From positions 186,001-250,000 of the forward strand of contig CAXXGM010000008.1 of the NCBI GenBank assembly GCA_963677325.2: a DNA stretch of 64,000 nucleotides, given 5' to 3'. Source of the stretch: G963677325 sp963677325. GTDB lineage: Bacteria > Bacteroidota > Bacteroidia > Bacteroidales > Prolixibacteraceae. Both the position numbers and the translations under genes were made by a program. Positions within the stretch are counted from its first letter, which is position 1. Each line of letters starts with the position of its first letter. The notes under the pieces are model-generated. The model was not told the DNA's origin and made no database searches. It saw only the letters and a list, made by a program, of their open reading frames with translations. Shown here piece after piece: positions 8,816 through 16,846 of this stretch.

Positions 8816-9791
8816 TGGTCAACTCCTGCTCTTTTATCTCGGCCCAATCGATCGGTGAAAGCTCCGCACCAACCACCCTGATCACTTTTGAAGCAAGAAG
8901 AGAGCCAAGGTAACCGCTCTTTTCGAGATCGTAGCCTTTTGCCAGGCCTGCAAGAAAACCTGCTGCAAAGTAATCGCCGGCACCGGTTGTGTCAATCACT
9001 TTGTCTCCAATGGCGGGAACATGAACTTTTTTACTGCCTTGCTGAATAAATGCGCCTTCTTTACCTATTTTAACCACAGCAATTTCACATCTTTTCGCAA
9101 GATTCTCCAAAGCCTTCTCAGGTGTTAATCCTGTAAAAGATTTTGCTTCTTCTTCATTGGCAAAAACAATATCCACGTAATTGTTTACCAGCTCATTTAG
9201 GGTATCCATATTAGCTTCAACTACATTGTAGCTGGCAAGGTCAAGCGCTATCTTCAGGCCTGCTGATTTAGCCATTCTGGCTGCGGCCATGATCAAAGGC
9301 TGGTTAAATACAAGGTATCCCTCAATAAGAAACAAATCGAATCCTTTGAAATATTCAGGGAAGAGATCTTCGGCAGTCATTTCGACTGCAGCGCCAAGAT
9401 AAGTTGCAAAAGTACGTTCGCCATCCGGACTTATCAAACTGACAGCACACCCTGTGGGCAAATCTGCTTCTTTCAGAAAAGTGGTGATGCCGTTATTCTT
9501 CATGTTGGTTTTGAAAAGGAAGCCCAGTTCATCCTTACCAATCGACCCAATATAGCCGGTTGGAACATCCAATCCCGCAATTCCGTTAATAGCATTCGCT
9601 ACCGATCCGCCGGTTGCAAGTTTATTGTTCAGGTGGGCTGTTTTCTGCAGGATTTTTGAAGAAAGATCCTTATCCACCAGTGTCATCCCACCTTTAGGAA
9701 GTTCCAGATCGTTTAAAATCTGGTCATCTTCAGGTAGAACCAGCATATCAACAAGTGCATTACCAATGCCTAAAATATTCAGGTAGCTCAT
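8796..9791 (-). CDS. Adenosine kinase-like PfkB-family kinase
   Basis: The 331-residue product has the ribokinase fold with ILGIGNALVDMLV at the N-terminus, LATGGSVANAINGIAGL as the substrate loop, FANEEEAKSFTG, and the C-terminal signature DTTGAGDYFAAGFLAGLAKG with the catalytic Asp and anion hole. This arrangement, frequent in Bacteroidota, is usually annotated as adenosine kinase (adenosine plus ATP to AMP). Other nucleosides or sugars remain possible. The gene lies downstream of tRNA-Asn on the same strand, with a terminator between them. Its C-terminal codons lie inside an octamer repeat. Confidence 0.88.
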   Translation of the reverse strand: MSYLNILGIGNALVDMLVLPEDDQILNDLELPKGGMTLVDKDLSSKILQKTAHLNNKLATGGSVANAINGIAGLDVPTGYIGSIGKDELGFLFKTNMKNNGITTFLKEADLPTGCAVSLISPDGERTFATYLGAAVEMTAEDLFPEYFKGFDLFLIEGYLVFNQPLIMAAARMAKSAGLKIALDLASYNVVEANMDTLNELVNNYVDIVFANEEEAKSFTGLTPEKALENLAKRCEIAVVKIGKEGAFIQQGSKKVHVPAIGDKVIDTTGAGDYFAAGFLAGLAKGYDLEKSGYLGSLLASKVIRVVGAELSPIDWAEIKEQELTIKELKN

Positions 9792-9843
9792 TATTTCGGG
9801 AGATTTAAGGTTATAGTCATCACAATTTTAACCCAAAAGGGCG

Positions 9844-9873
9844 AAAAAAAAGGTCAGCTTTATGGCCAACCTT
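9844..9873 (-). terminator. Terminator after tRNA-Asn
   Basis: On the minus strand AAGGTTGGC pairs with GCTGACCTT around a 6-nt loop, including two G-U pairs, followed by a run of seven or more T. It starts 9 nt after the tRNA 3' end, so it would end the tRNA transcript before the kinase gene. Confidence 0.8.
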
Positions 9874-9881
9874 ATATTTTG

Positions 9882-9955
9882 CTCCTCAGGTAGGACTTGA
9901 ACCTACGACCTACGGATTAACAGTCCGCCGCTCTAACCAACTGAGCTACTAAGGA
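9882..9955 (-). tRNA. tRNA-Asn (anticodon GTT)
   Basis: The 74-nt minus-strand sequence folds as a normal cloverleaf. Acceptor arms are TCCTTAG and CTGAGGA (one G-U pair), the D region is AGCTCAGTTGGTTAGAGC, and the T loop is GGTTCAAGTCC. The anticodon loop CTGTTAA gives GTT at 9921-9919, which reads Asn codons. The discriminator base is G, and the 3' CCA is not encoded. Confidence 0.97.
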
Positions 9956-10076
9956 GTATTTTCTGCTTTAACTTCTCTTTGCTAAAGCGATGCAAAAATA
10001 GAAGTTTTTTCGTTAATCTGAAAAATATTTACCGAAATCTTGAAAAAAAATCTGGTGAAAAAAGAGGATCTAAACT

Positions 10077-10904
10077 TTAGTTTTTTATTTCAATTGATTC
10101 CAGTACTTTCCTCGCTGCTATCCTGCCGTTATTATCATCAACTCTGTAGATAACGAGGACTTGCCAGGCATTTAATCCTTTTACGAAAAGATTGTTAATG
10201 AACTCAGCCTCAAAATCTTTAATTTTAAAATTACCCTTTTGTTCAATTCCATGAATGTTTGAGACGAATATATTTCTTTCCTCATAATGAAAATCACTTA
10301 CACCCTTTTGAGCTTTCATTTCATTCATTGCCCCATCAGCGCCGCCTTGTAGACTTGCTTCTCCAATAGCAGGTTTGTATCGGACGCTGCTCACACGGAT
10401 TTGAAAACCTTGATTATTTGAGCTATGAGTACTATAATTATCAATCATTTCTTTTACATTGGCAGGTAATTCAACCTCATCTTTGATGAGCTTCTGAGGG
10501 GTAAGAACAGATAATCCGTAATCTCCATAAGCACCTCTGATCCATTCCTGTTTTAATGTTGTTTCATTGGTTTTCTCCGGTTCAGATCTGAATGCCTCAA
10601 CAATTTTTTCTCCTGCAATCCGGCCAATAACGCTGAAAATAGCCAGTGAAACAGCAAAAATAAGCCAGTATTTCAGCCCTTTCTTTTCTGCCTTTTTAGA
10701 GTTTTTAACAGGTTCCTTCGGGATTTCTGATTCTGTGATACAAACCAGTCTTTTAAAATCTTCAAAGGTGGCCTCTTCAGAATAATGTGATTGCCACTCT
10801 CTGAAATTGTTAGCAAGCTTTTTGTTGCAACCCGTACAAAAAACCTGGTATTCAGTCTTTACTTCATTAAGTAATCCACAATTCTGGCATTTTAAATAGT
10901 ACAT
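10077..10904 (-). CDS. Zinc-ribbon membrane protein of unknown function
   Basis: The 275-residue product begins with a Cys4 zinc ribbon (CQNCG at residues 6-10, CTGC at ~23-26). A Lys-rich linker follows, with one membrane helix near residues 80-105 (YWLIFAVSLAIFSVIGRIAG), then a soluble extracytoplasmic domain of ~165 residues with no family I can name. The layout, cytoplasmic zinc finger, single helix and outside domain, is common among uncharacterised envelope proteins. It stands alone between the esterase and the tRNA, and no operon partner suggests a role. Confidence 0.75.
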   Translation of the reverse strand: MYYLKCQNCGLLNEVKTEYQVFCTGCNKKLANNFREWQSHYSEEATFEDFKRLVCITESEIPKEPVKNSKKAEKKGLKYWLIFAVSLAIFSVIGRIAGEKIVEAFRSEPEKTNETTLKQEWIRGAYGDYGLSVLTPQKLIKDEVELPANVKEMIDNYSTHSSNNQGFQIRVSSVRYKPAIGEASLQGGADGAMNEMKAQKGVSDFHYEERNIFVSNIHGIEQKGNFKIKDFEAEFINNLFVKGLNAWQVLVIYRVDDNNGRIAARKVLESIEIKN

Positions 10905-10958
10905 AAGGTTTAATTAGATAATGAATCAGAAATATAATATTAGATGGCGAACTTAGTC

Positions 10959-11891
10959 CTATTTGCTGAATTTCCTGTCAAGCCATTTTAACCATTCTTT
11001 GCAAGCCTGTGGCCAGAACTCCTGATGTCCCTTGTTTACTGCCAAAGCAAAACCATGACCGCCTTCACTGTAGATGTGTAATTCTGCTGATATGTTATTT
11101 TTTCGCAGCGCCTGATAAAACATCAACGTATTCTCAACAGGTACACCTTTATCATCATCAGCATGGACAATGAAAGCTGGTGGCGTATCTTTGGTAACCT
11201 GAAGTTCATTGGAAAATTCGTTCTCCAGTTCCGGATTAGCTTCCTTTCCGATCAAATTGTCACGCGAACCCTTGTGCAAATAGGGTGGTTTGAAGGTAAT
11301 AACAGGATACATGAGGATCATAAAGTCGGGGCGGCAGCTAATTTTATCAATGGAGTCTTTTACATCCGGATTGCCATAATCAAAATGGGTGCCCGCGGTT
11401 GAGGCCAGATGTCCTCCTGCAGAGGAGCCCATTACCCCAATTTTATTTGGATTAATGTTCCATTTTGCTGCATTAAAACGAGTGATTCTAATCGCCCTCT
11501 GAATATCCATCAGCGGGCTCTTGTAACGTATGACGTTGGATTTTGATACCGGCAACCTGTATTTAAGTACGATTCCAGCCACCCCTATGGTGTTGAGATA
11601 CTTGGCGTAATCCAATCCTTCCCAATCATAGGCCAGTCCTGAATATCCTCCCCCGGGACAGATAATGAGGGCTTGTCCGGTAGCATTTCTCTTGGTTGGA
11701 AGAAAGACTCTGATATCAGGATTCTGAACAAGACTGTATCCCATATGTCCATTGTTTTCGGTATACTTTTCGATGTCATTGGATTTCTGTGAATTTGGAA
11801 TTTCACCTTCCCATAAAGGAAGAGTGTATTCCTGAGAATAGGCACTCTGGAGAATAAAGGTCATAATTATTAAGAAAAGAGCAGATTTCAT
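10959..11891 (-). CDS. Secreted alpha/beta-hydrolase, esterase family
   Basis: The start at 11891 gives a clean signal peptide (MKSALFLIIMTFILQSAYSQ). The longer frame from 11951 adds 20 non-signal residues and is rejected. The mature enzyme has the oxyanion motif ALIICPGGGYSGLAYDWEG, the nucleophile elbow GVMGSSAGGHLAST, an Asp in PAFIVHADDDKGVPVENT and the catalytic His in YSEGGHGFALA. This is the BD-FAE/acetyl-esterase type often found among polysaccharide-degrading enzymes, where it removes acetyl or feruloyl groups from plant glycans. The substrate is inferred. It would act in the periplasm or outside the cell. Confidence 0.9.
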   Translation of the reverse strand: MKSALFLIIMTFILQSAYSQEYTLPLWEGEIPNSQKSNDIEKYTENNGHMGYSLVQNPDIRVFLPTKRNATGQALIICPGGGYSGLAYDWEGLDYAKYLNTIGVAGIVLKYRLPVSKSNVIRYKSPLMDIQRAIRITRFNAAKWNINPNKIGVMGSSAGGHLASTAGTHFDYGNPDVKDSIDKISCRPDFMILMYPVITFKPPYLHKGSRDNLIGKEANPELENEFSNELQVTKDTPPAFIVHADDDKGVPVENTLMFYQALRKNNISAELHIYSEGGHGFALAVNKGHQEFWPQACKEWLKWLDRKFSK

Positions 11892-12154
11892 ATCAGAAAA
11901 TAGTTTGTTGGCTTGTAATATAAATTTTATGTTTGCATTAGGTTTTACCATGATTATTCCACGAAATTAATCAATAATATGGGAAAGAAAACCACGATAA
12001 AATAAAGATTTTTGCAATGGTGTTCCTTTTTATTCTGAAGTCATTTGTCCTCCAAAAAACAATTGAATCATAATATCAATATAACAGACGATGTATTGAG
12101 GCGTATTATGATTGACATTTCTTCGGTCCCAGGCTCAATAACAGCCATACACTA

Positions 12155-12205
12155 TACCGAACATGGTACGAACAGGGTACGGCCCGGGTATGGACTTGGT
12201 GTTTT
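12155..12205. repeat. 11-bp period array, TACGAACAGGG type
   Basis: Units TACCGAACATGG (12 bp), TACGAACAGGG, TACGGCCCGGG and TATGGACTTGG begin at 12155, 12167, 12178 and 12189. The last three are in exact 11-bp register. The array lies in the 526-bp gap between mscL and the esterase gene. Apart from a possible mscL terminator, nothing else is visible there. Confidence 0.65.
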
Positions 12206-12350
12206 GTATTATTCAGCACATAATACAAGATTAAACGTTGGGATCCTACCTTAATATTAGATCATAATGTTTATCTTTTCTGCTCTTACGATGAGATTGT
12301 TTTGCTGAATTGTAAATGCAGATATTGCAGGATTAATGAATCGTCTTTAT

Positions 12351-12389
12351 AATGGGATGAAAGAACAGTTTCTATTCCTTCATCCCATT
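12351..12389 (-). terminator. Possible terminator hairpin after mscL
   Basis: AATGGGATGAA (12351-12361) pairs perfectly with TTCATCCCATT (12379-12389) over 11 bp. The T-tract following it on the minus strand is poor, so intrinsic termination is uncertain. Confidence 0.45.
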
Positions 12390-12417
12390 AATATTTTCTT
12401 CTTTTAATTTTTACTAC

Positions 12418-12837
12418 TTATTTTACTCCCGTATTAGTCTTAAGGATATCCCTGATTTCTGATAATAGCACCTGGTCTGGAGTGGGAGCAGCAGCAACAG
12501 CAGCAGGTTTTTTGTAAAATCTATTCATCACTTTAATCATCATGAATATGGCAAAAGCAATGATCAAAAAATCAATGATAACCTGGATAAAAGTACCGTA
12601 ATTTAAAGTCACTGCTGGTGTGACCAATTTGCTGCCCTCCATGACGGCTGGTTTAAGCAGAACTTTCAAGCCGGTAAAATCCACTCCCCCGATCAACGTC
12701 CCAATAGGAGGCATTAATACATCGGCTACAAATGAAGAAACCACTCTGCCAAAGGCTGCACCAATGATGATACCGACAGCCATATCCATTACGTTTCCGC
12801 GCATGGCAAATTCTTTGAATTCCTGAAACATTTTCAT
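12418..12837 (-). CDS. mscL: Large-conductance mechanosensitive channel
   Basis: The 139-residue product has the full MscL pattern. The N-terminal amphipathic helix MFQEFKEFAMRGNVMDMAVG leads into pore helix TM1 (GIIIGAAFGRVVSSFVADVL), then MPPIGTLIGGVDF, a periplasmic loop, TM2 (VIIDFLIIAFAIFMMIKVMN) and a cytoplasmic helix ending PDQVLLSEIRDILK. The homopentamer opens under membrane tension and releases solutes on osmotic downshock. It is a single-gene unit with ~745 bp free upstream. Confidence 0.97.
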   Translation of the reverse strand: MKMFQEFKEFAMRGNVMDMAVGIIIGAAFGRVVSSFVADVLMPPIGTLIGGVDFTGLKVLLKPAVMEGSKLVTPAVTLNYGTFIQVIIDFLIIAFAIFMMIKVMNRFYKKPAAVAAAPTPDQVLLSEIRDILKTNTGVK

Positions 12838-13071
12838 AGTACAAAAGATTTTAATTGAAGGATAGAATTCTTAAAATTGTTAATAAATATACGTATAATA
12901 TGATAATTATCAATGATTTTGAATCTATTTCTGGTAAATTGAGTGGATTTTTACACTTTGATGATTAGACCGGGGGTTTTATTCCTGTCTTCAGTCACAT
13001 TGAAAATATTTAATTCTATGGGAGTCTCTCTTCTAAATGTTCATTTAAGAGCGTAGTAATAAAGCCTTTCT

Positions 13072-13325
13072 TCAACTTCCCAATCTTATCAACAGCCCTT
13101 CATCCTCCCCGATGTTAACTATATTTCCGGTTATCATACCTTCGAGTTCAGGGGAGGAGGCAATTTCTATTTTTCCTGAAAGCAGAAGATTTGACGTAAA
13201 ATTAGCCTTTTGAATTTGCTGATTTGCAAAACCTGACTTATCCTAAAGTCTGAAAATCGATTTCTTTAACAAAGAATATAAAAGGCTTGTTCATTTCTAC
13301 CGGTTCTTTTATGTGTCTTATTCTA
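13072..13325 (-). pseudogene. Coding-like remnant in two frames, unidentified
   Basis: This sits in the 746-bp gap between mscL and pfkA. On the minus strand one frame, from about 13320, reads HIKEPVEMNKPFIFFVKEID and stops near 13239. A second frame opens at 13242 and reads 56 codons, including LLLSGKIEIASSPELEGMIT and NIVNIGEDEGLLIRLGS, before the stop at 13072. Both have protein-like composition, and neither has a start codon. I do not recognise the family. It may be the degraded end of a lost gene. The rest of the gap shows only a hairpin at 13526. Confidence 0.35.
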
Positions 13326-13525
13326 AAGCCTGAGGAGCAAGAAGAATTCGGAGATGCAGCAGATTTTGCTGAAAACGGCCAATGGGGCGAATTGTTTTAT
13401 AGTTATGGCTATTCCTGTTTGTCTTCGGTATTGAAATATATTTTGAAAGTACTTACGGGGTAGTATCAACGTTAATGATTGCAGGAGGCACGCAGGAAGT
13501 GTAGCGATGGTATGCACCAAAACAG

Positions 13526-13552
13526 GGCAGGGGGATATTTCATCCCCCTGCC
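13526..13552. terminator. GC-rich hairpin after pfkA
   Basis: GGCAGGGGGAT and ATCCCCCTGCC form a perfect 11-bp stem with the 5-nt loop ATTTC, 32 bp after the pfkA stop. A TGTTTT stretch follows on the minus strand, so it is a likely though imperfect terminator of the pfkA transcript. Confidence 0.6.
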
Positions 13553-13583
13553 TGCAAATTGAATTTTATATAAAAGGTTAGGT

Positions 13584-14606
13584 TTAAGAAGAAAGAACTT
13601 TTATTGCTTTAAAGAGATCGGGATTAAGCTTCTTGTCGTATTTGATGGCCCTGCTGAAAGGAACCAGCTGGATTTCATCGTTTACGATTCCTACCATCAC
13701 GCTTTGCTGATCGTCGAGAAGGGCTTCCACGGAAGCGATCCCAAGACGGCTGGCAAGAATCCGGTCAGAGGCTGAAGGAGATCCCCCTCTTTGCACATGG
13801 CCCAGGACTGTAACTCTTACATCGTATTGGGGGAAATCGTTCTCGACCTGTTTTGCAATATGAAAGGCGCCTCCGGCTTTTTCGCCTTCAGCCACAAGAA
13901 CGATGGACGAACTCTTGCTTTTCCGGAAACCGGACTGAATAAAATTTTCGAGCGCGGTGATATCTGTATCGGCTTCCGGGATTAATACCGCTTCGGCACC
14001 CGAGGCAATTCCGCCGTTTAAGGCAAGGTATCCGGCATCACGCCCCATCACTTCAATAAAGAATAGCCTTTCGTGCGCGGTGGCTGTATCACGTATTTTA
14101 TCGACTGCTTCGATGATGGTATTCAAAGCTGTGTCATAACCTATGGTAAAATCAGTTCCATACAGATCATTGTCAATAGTTCCGGGGACTCCAACAATGG
14201 GGAAGCCAAATTCCTGGGAGAATATGCGGGCTCCGGTAAAGGTCCCGTCTCCGCCTATTACGACCAGAGCATCGATCTCTGCATTTTTAAGATTGTTATA
14301 AGCAAGTTCACGGCCTTCCCTGGTCATGAATTCCTTGCTTCTTGCAGTTTTAAGGATGGTACCGCCAAGCTGAATGATGCTGCTCACGTCACCGGTTCCC
14401 ATGTTTCTGAAAGAATTTTCAATTAATCCACGATAGCCATGATAAATACCTACTACTTCACGGCCATAAAAAATGGAAGTACGGACAACGGCTCTCACGG
14501 CTGCGTTCATTCCCGGAGCATCGCCGCCCGAGGTGAGAACGCCTATTTTCCTAATAGGACTGTCGTTATAATCTTCAGGCATTGCAATTGTATTTTTTTT
14601 AATCAT
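13584..14606 (-). CDS. pfkA: ATP-dependent 6-phosphofructokinase
   Basis: The 340-residue product carries the PfkA signatures: GVLTSGGDAPGMNAAVRAVV (ATP loop), GGDGTFTGARIFS, VPGTIDNDLYGTDFTIGYDT (catalytic Asp in TIDND), FIEVMGRDAGYLAL and GHVQRGGSPSASDRILASRL. It phosphorylates fructose 6-phosphate in glycolysis. GGDG with Gly at the second position is the ATP-using type rather than the PPi-using type. A shorter start at 14582 would remove eight residues. It is the last gene of the run cmk-ispH-pfkA, an order familiar in Bacteroidota. Confidence 0.97.
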   Translation of the reverse strand: MIKKNTIAMPEDYNDSPIRKIGVLTSGGDAPGMNAAVRAVVRTSIFYGREVVGIYHGYRGLIENSFRNMGTGDVSSIIQLGGTILKTARSKEFMTREGRELAYNNLKNAEIDALVVIGGDGTFTGARIFSQEFGFPIVGVPGTIDNDLYGTDFTIGYDTALNTIIEAVDKIRDTATAHERLFFIEVMGRDAGYLALNGGIASGAEAVLIPEADTDITALENFIQSGFRKSKSSSIVLVAEGEKAGGAFHIAKQVENDFPQYDVRVTVLGHVQRGGSPSASDRILASRLGIASVEALLDDQQSVMVGIVNDEIQLVPFSRAIKYDKKLNPDLFKAIKVLSS

Positions 14607-14633
14607 TAATTGAAATTTAATTCCGGTGTAAAG

Positions 14634-15506
14634 CTAAAAAATTTCTCTTTCCGATAGTTCTTTTATGTATAGAGCAACCTGTTCAAGCAGATTTTTCGGA
14701 GTGGAGGTGGCACCACATATACCTACTGAGGTGATATTTTTAATCCAGTTTGGATTAATTTCATTGATGGTTGAAATGAATTTGCTATTTGGGTTAACAG
14801 ATTTACAGATATCATAAAGCATTTTGCCATTTGAGCTTTTTTCGCCGCTGACAAAGAGGATCAGATCAAAGCGGGAAGAGAATTTATGAATGGCCGGGAT
14901 TCTGTGGGATACCTGGCGGCAGATGGTATCATGGATTTTTACCGGGACATCTTTTGCCCGGTTTTTTAGTTCAAGTGCAATCTGATGGAAACCTTCCAGG
15001 TCCTTGGTTGTTTGGGAATAAAGCTCGATGGGACGGGAAAAATCTATCTTTTCAAAATCATCAATTCCTTCAATTACCAAAGCTTGGCCATTTGTCTGGC
15101 CCACAAGACCGTTCACCTCGGCGTGGCCTCTTTTCCCATAAATGATAATCTGGTAATCCTTTCTCTCTTCTGACTGATATCCTTTCAGGATTCTTTGCTG
15201 AAGTCTCAGTACAACAGGACAGGTGGCATCAATCAGTTTAATGTTGTTATTTTTTGCATGTTCGTAAGTGGATGGCGGCTCTCCGTGTGCGCGCAGCAGA
15301 ACGGTGGTATCTCTCATGGAGAAAAACTCTTCATGATTAATGGTGATCAATCCGGTTTTAGTTAGCCTGTCGATCTCCGCATTGTTATGGACGATATCTC
15401 CGAGACAGTATAGCTTCTCCTGTTTCAGAAGTGTTTCCTCAGCCTTATGAATAGCTTCAACCACTCCAAAACAAAATCCCGAATTATTATCTATTTCAAT
15501 TACCAT
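14634..15506 (-). CDS. ispH: 4-hydroxy-3-methylbut-2-enyl diphosphate reductase
   Basis: The 290-residue product shows the three cluster-binding Cys of IspH in FCFGVVEAI (residue ~12), DATCPVVLRL and VGICGATSTPKNLLEQ. Other signatures are YCLGDIVHNNAEIDRL, LLRAHGEPPSTYEHA with the active-site His, and YGKRGHAEVNGLVGQT. The iron-sulphur enzyme makes IPP and DMAPP in the last step of the MEP pathway. ispF for the same pathway is at 48381. It lies between cmk and pfkA with short gaps, consistent with one operon. Confidence 0.97.
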   Translation of the reverse strand: MVIEIDNNSGFCFGVVEAIHKAEETLLKQEKLYCLGDIVHNNAEIDRLTKTGLITINHEEFFSMRDTTVLLRAHGEPPSTYEHAKNNNIKLIDATCPVVLRLQQRILKGYQSEERKDYQIIIYGKRGHAEVNGLVGQTNGQALVIEGIDDFEKIDFSRPIELYSQTTKDLEGFHQIALELKNRAKDVPVKIHDTICRQVSHRIPAIHKFSSRFDLILFVSGEKSSNGKMLYDICKSVNPNSKFISTINEINPNWIKNITSVGICGATSTPKNLLEQVALYIKELSEREIF

Positions 15507-15509
15507 GGA

Positions 15510-15580
15510 TACGAATTAACACAAATTGTTGACGAATTACATAGTTCGAATTACACGAATTTGTTACGAATTACACGAAT
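15510..15580. repeat. ACGAATTA-type repeat between cmk and ispH
   Basis: ACGAATT or ACAAATT units occur about every 10-11 bp (15511, 15521, 15532, 15555, 15566, 15575) with a TTCGAATT in the middle. They fill the 57-bp gap and run into both flanking genes' ends. Confidence 0.6.
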
Positions 15581-16277
15581 GGTTTTCTGTCAGTATTTTC
15601 TTTACTTTTCCCAGAACCCAGCTGAGTTGTTCATCCCTTGTAAGATAACTGTTATCGAGCACAACAGCATCCTGTGCTTTACGCAAGGGGCTTATTTCGC
15701 GGTTTTCATCAATAAGATCACGACTGATGATATTGGCTTTTATTTCTTCAAAATTAACCATGATACCTTTAGCCGTTAGTTCGTCGTAACGGCGTTGTGC
15801 CCTGATCTCCGGAGAGGCAGTCATAAATATTTTGAGCTCTGCACCCGGAAAAACCACTGTTCCAATATCACGGCCATCCATTACAATGCCTTTTTCTTTT
15901 CCGATCTCTCTTTGGGAATTTACTAAAAATTGCCTCACTTCCTTAACCGCTGCAATATTGCTGACATTGTTAGAAACGGGTAATTCCCTGATTTCATTTT
16001 CAATATTTTCGCCGTTGAGAAAAGTGTCATTTCCAAGGGTTGCAGGATTATGCCTGAAAGAAATTCTGATTTGGTCCAGATTATCAATGAGCGCTTTTTT
16101 ATTCAGATGATCATCGTTGATGAGATTGTTGCGAAGGCAATACAGGGTTACGGCCCTGTACATGGCTCCCGAATCGAGATAAAGGTAATTGAGCCTTGCA
16201 GCAACTTCTTTGGCTACAGTGCTCTTGCCACAAGAGGAATGTCCGTCAATTGCGATGATGATTTTATTGTTGTTCAC
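15564..16277 (-). CDS. cmk: Cytidylate kinase
   Basis: The 237-residue product starts with the P-loop IAIDGHSSCGKSTVAKEVA, then YLYLDSGAMYRAVTLYCL (CMP site) and VMDGRDIGTVVFPGAELKIF, all diagnostic for Cmk. The C-terminal region DLIDENREISPLRKAQDAVVLDNS forms the lid. It makes CDP from CMP with ATP for nucleotide and lipid synthesis. It leads into ispH and pfkA in the same direction. The C-terminal codons overlap an ACGAATT repeat. Confidence 0.96.
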   Translation of the reverse strand: MNNNKIIIAIDGHSSCGKSTVAKEVAARLNYLYLDSGAMYRAVTLYCLRNNLINDDHLNKKALIDNLDQIRISFRHNPATLGNDTFLNGENIENEIRELPVSNNVSNIAAVKEVRQFLVNSQREIGKEKGIVMDGRDIGTVVFPGAELKIFMTASPEIRAQRRYDELTAKGIMVNFEEIKANIISRDLIDENREISPLRKAQDAVVLDNSYLTRDEQLSWVLGKVKKILTENHSCNS

Positions 16278-16318
16278 CCGTAGATCTGATTAATAATTGA
16301 AACAAAGATAAAGAAAAA

Positions 16319-16348
16319 TGTAGGGGTAACCGGCCGGTCGCCCCTACA
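16319..16348. repeat. REP-like palindrome
   Basis: TGTAGGGG and CCCCTACA flank a nested ACCGGCCGGT palindrome, giving a 30-bp near-perfect hairpin between ykgJ and cmk. Its GC content is far above the surroundings. It resembles the AGGGGCGACC/GGTCGCCCCT palindromes scattered in many bacterial genomes. It could also end the upstream transcript. Confidence 0.6.
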
Positions 16349-16354
16349 TTCGTT

Positions 16355-16846
16355 TTAAAATGTTTCCTTTTTCAGTTTTTCAACCACTTCATAGACGATC
16401 GGACAGATTTCTCTGTTTTTAAGGGTGAGATCAAGTATCTGATAAAAACGGCGACGGTCCGTATGGGGGTACTCCCTACAGGCTTTGGGTCGAACGTCAT
16501 AGATCAAACAATATTTGTCAGGCATCAAAAATGGACATGGAGTTTCATTGAAAACGTAGCAATGATCTTCATCCAGATGAAGATACTTTGAGATAAAACC
16601 GACTGCCTTCATTTTCAGGAAACGGGCGATCCTTTCTATATCCTTTTCAGTGATCATGGGGCTGATAGAACTACAGCAATTGGCACACTGAAGGCAGTCA
16701 AAATCATCACAAACAGATTCATGAATCTGATGGACCGCATCGTCAAGTCCTTTTGGCTTCTTCCTTTTTAATCTTGTGAAAAAAGTCCTGGTTTCCTCCT
16801 GATTGCTCATCGCCAGGTCCTTAATGTTGTTTTTATCTGCCTCCAT
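16355..16846 (-). CDS. YkgJ-like cysteine-cluster protein
   Basis: The 163-residue product has the Cys pattern of the YkgJ/CxxCxxCC family: CDDFDCLQCANCCSS, then CYVFNETPCPFL and CLIYDVRPKACREYPHTD. These residues are thought to bind zinc or an Fe-S cluster. The function of the family is not established. Its start overlaps the end of the EamA transporter gene by 14 bp, suggesting coupled translation with that gene. Confidence 0.85.
   Translation of the reverse strand: MEADKNNIKDLAMSNQEETRTFFTRLKRKKPKGLDDAVHQIHESVCDDFDCLQCANCCSSISPMITEKDIERIARFLKMKAVGFISKYLHLDEDHCYVFNETPCPFLMPDKYCLIYDVRPKACREYPHTDRRRFYQILDLTLKNREICPIVYEVVEKLKKETF

Noticed and set aside
9882..9955. tRNA-Asn as an integration site
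   Set aside because: No integrase gene and no repeated tRNA 3' end are found nearby.
12045..12254. 69-residue plus-strand frame
   Set aside because: It runs straight through the 11-bp array; its residues reflect the repeat, and no family or start signal supports it.
13323..13520. 65-residue minus-strand frame
   Set aside because: Low-complexity hydrophobic sequence without homology signals; it overlaps a gap with degraded DNA.
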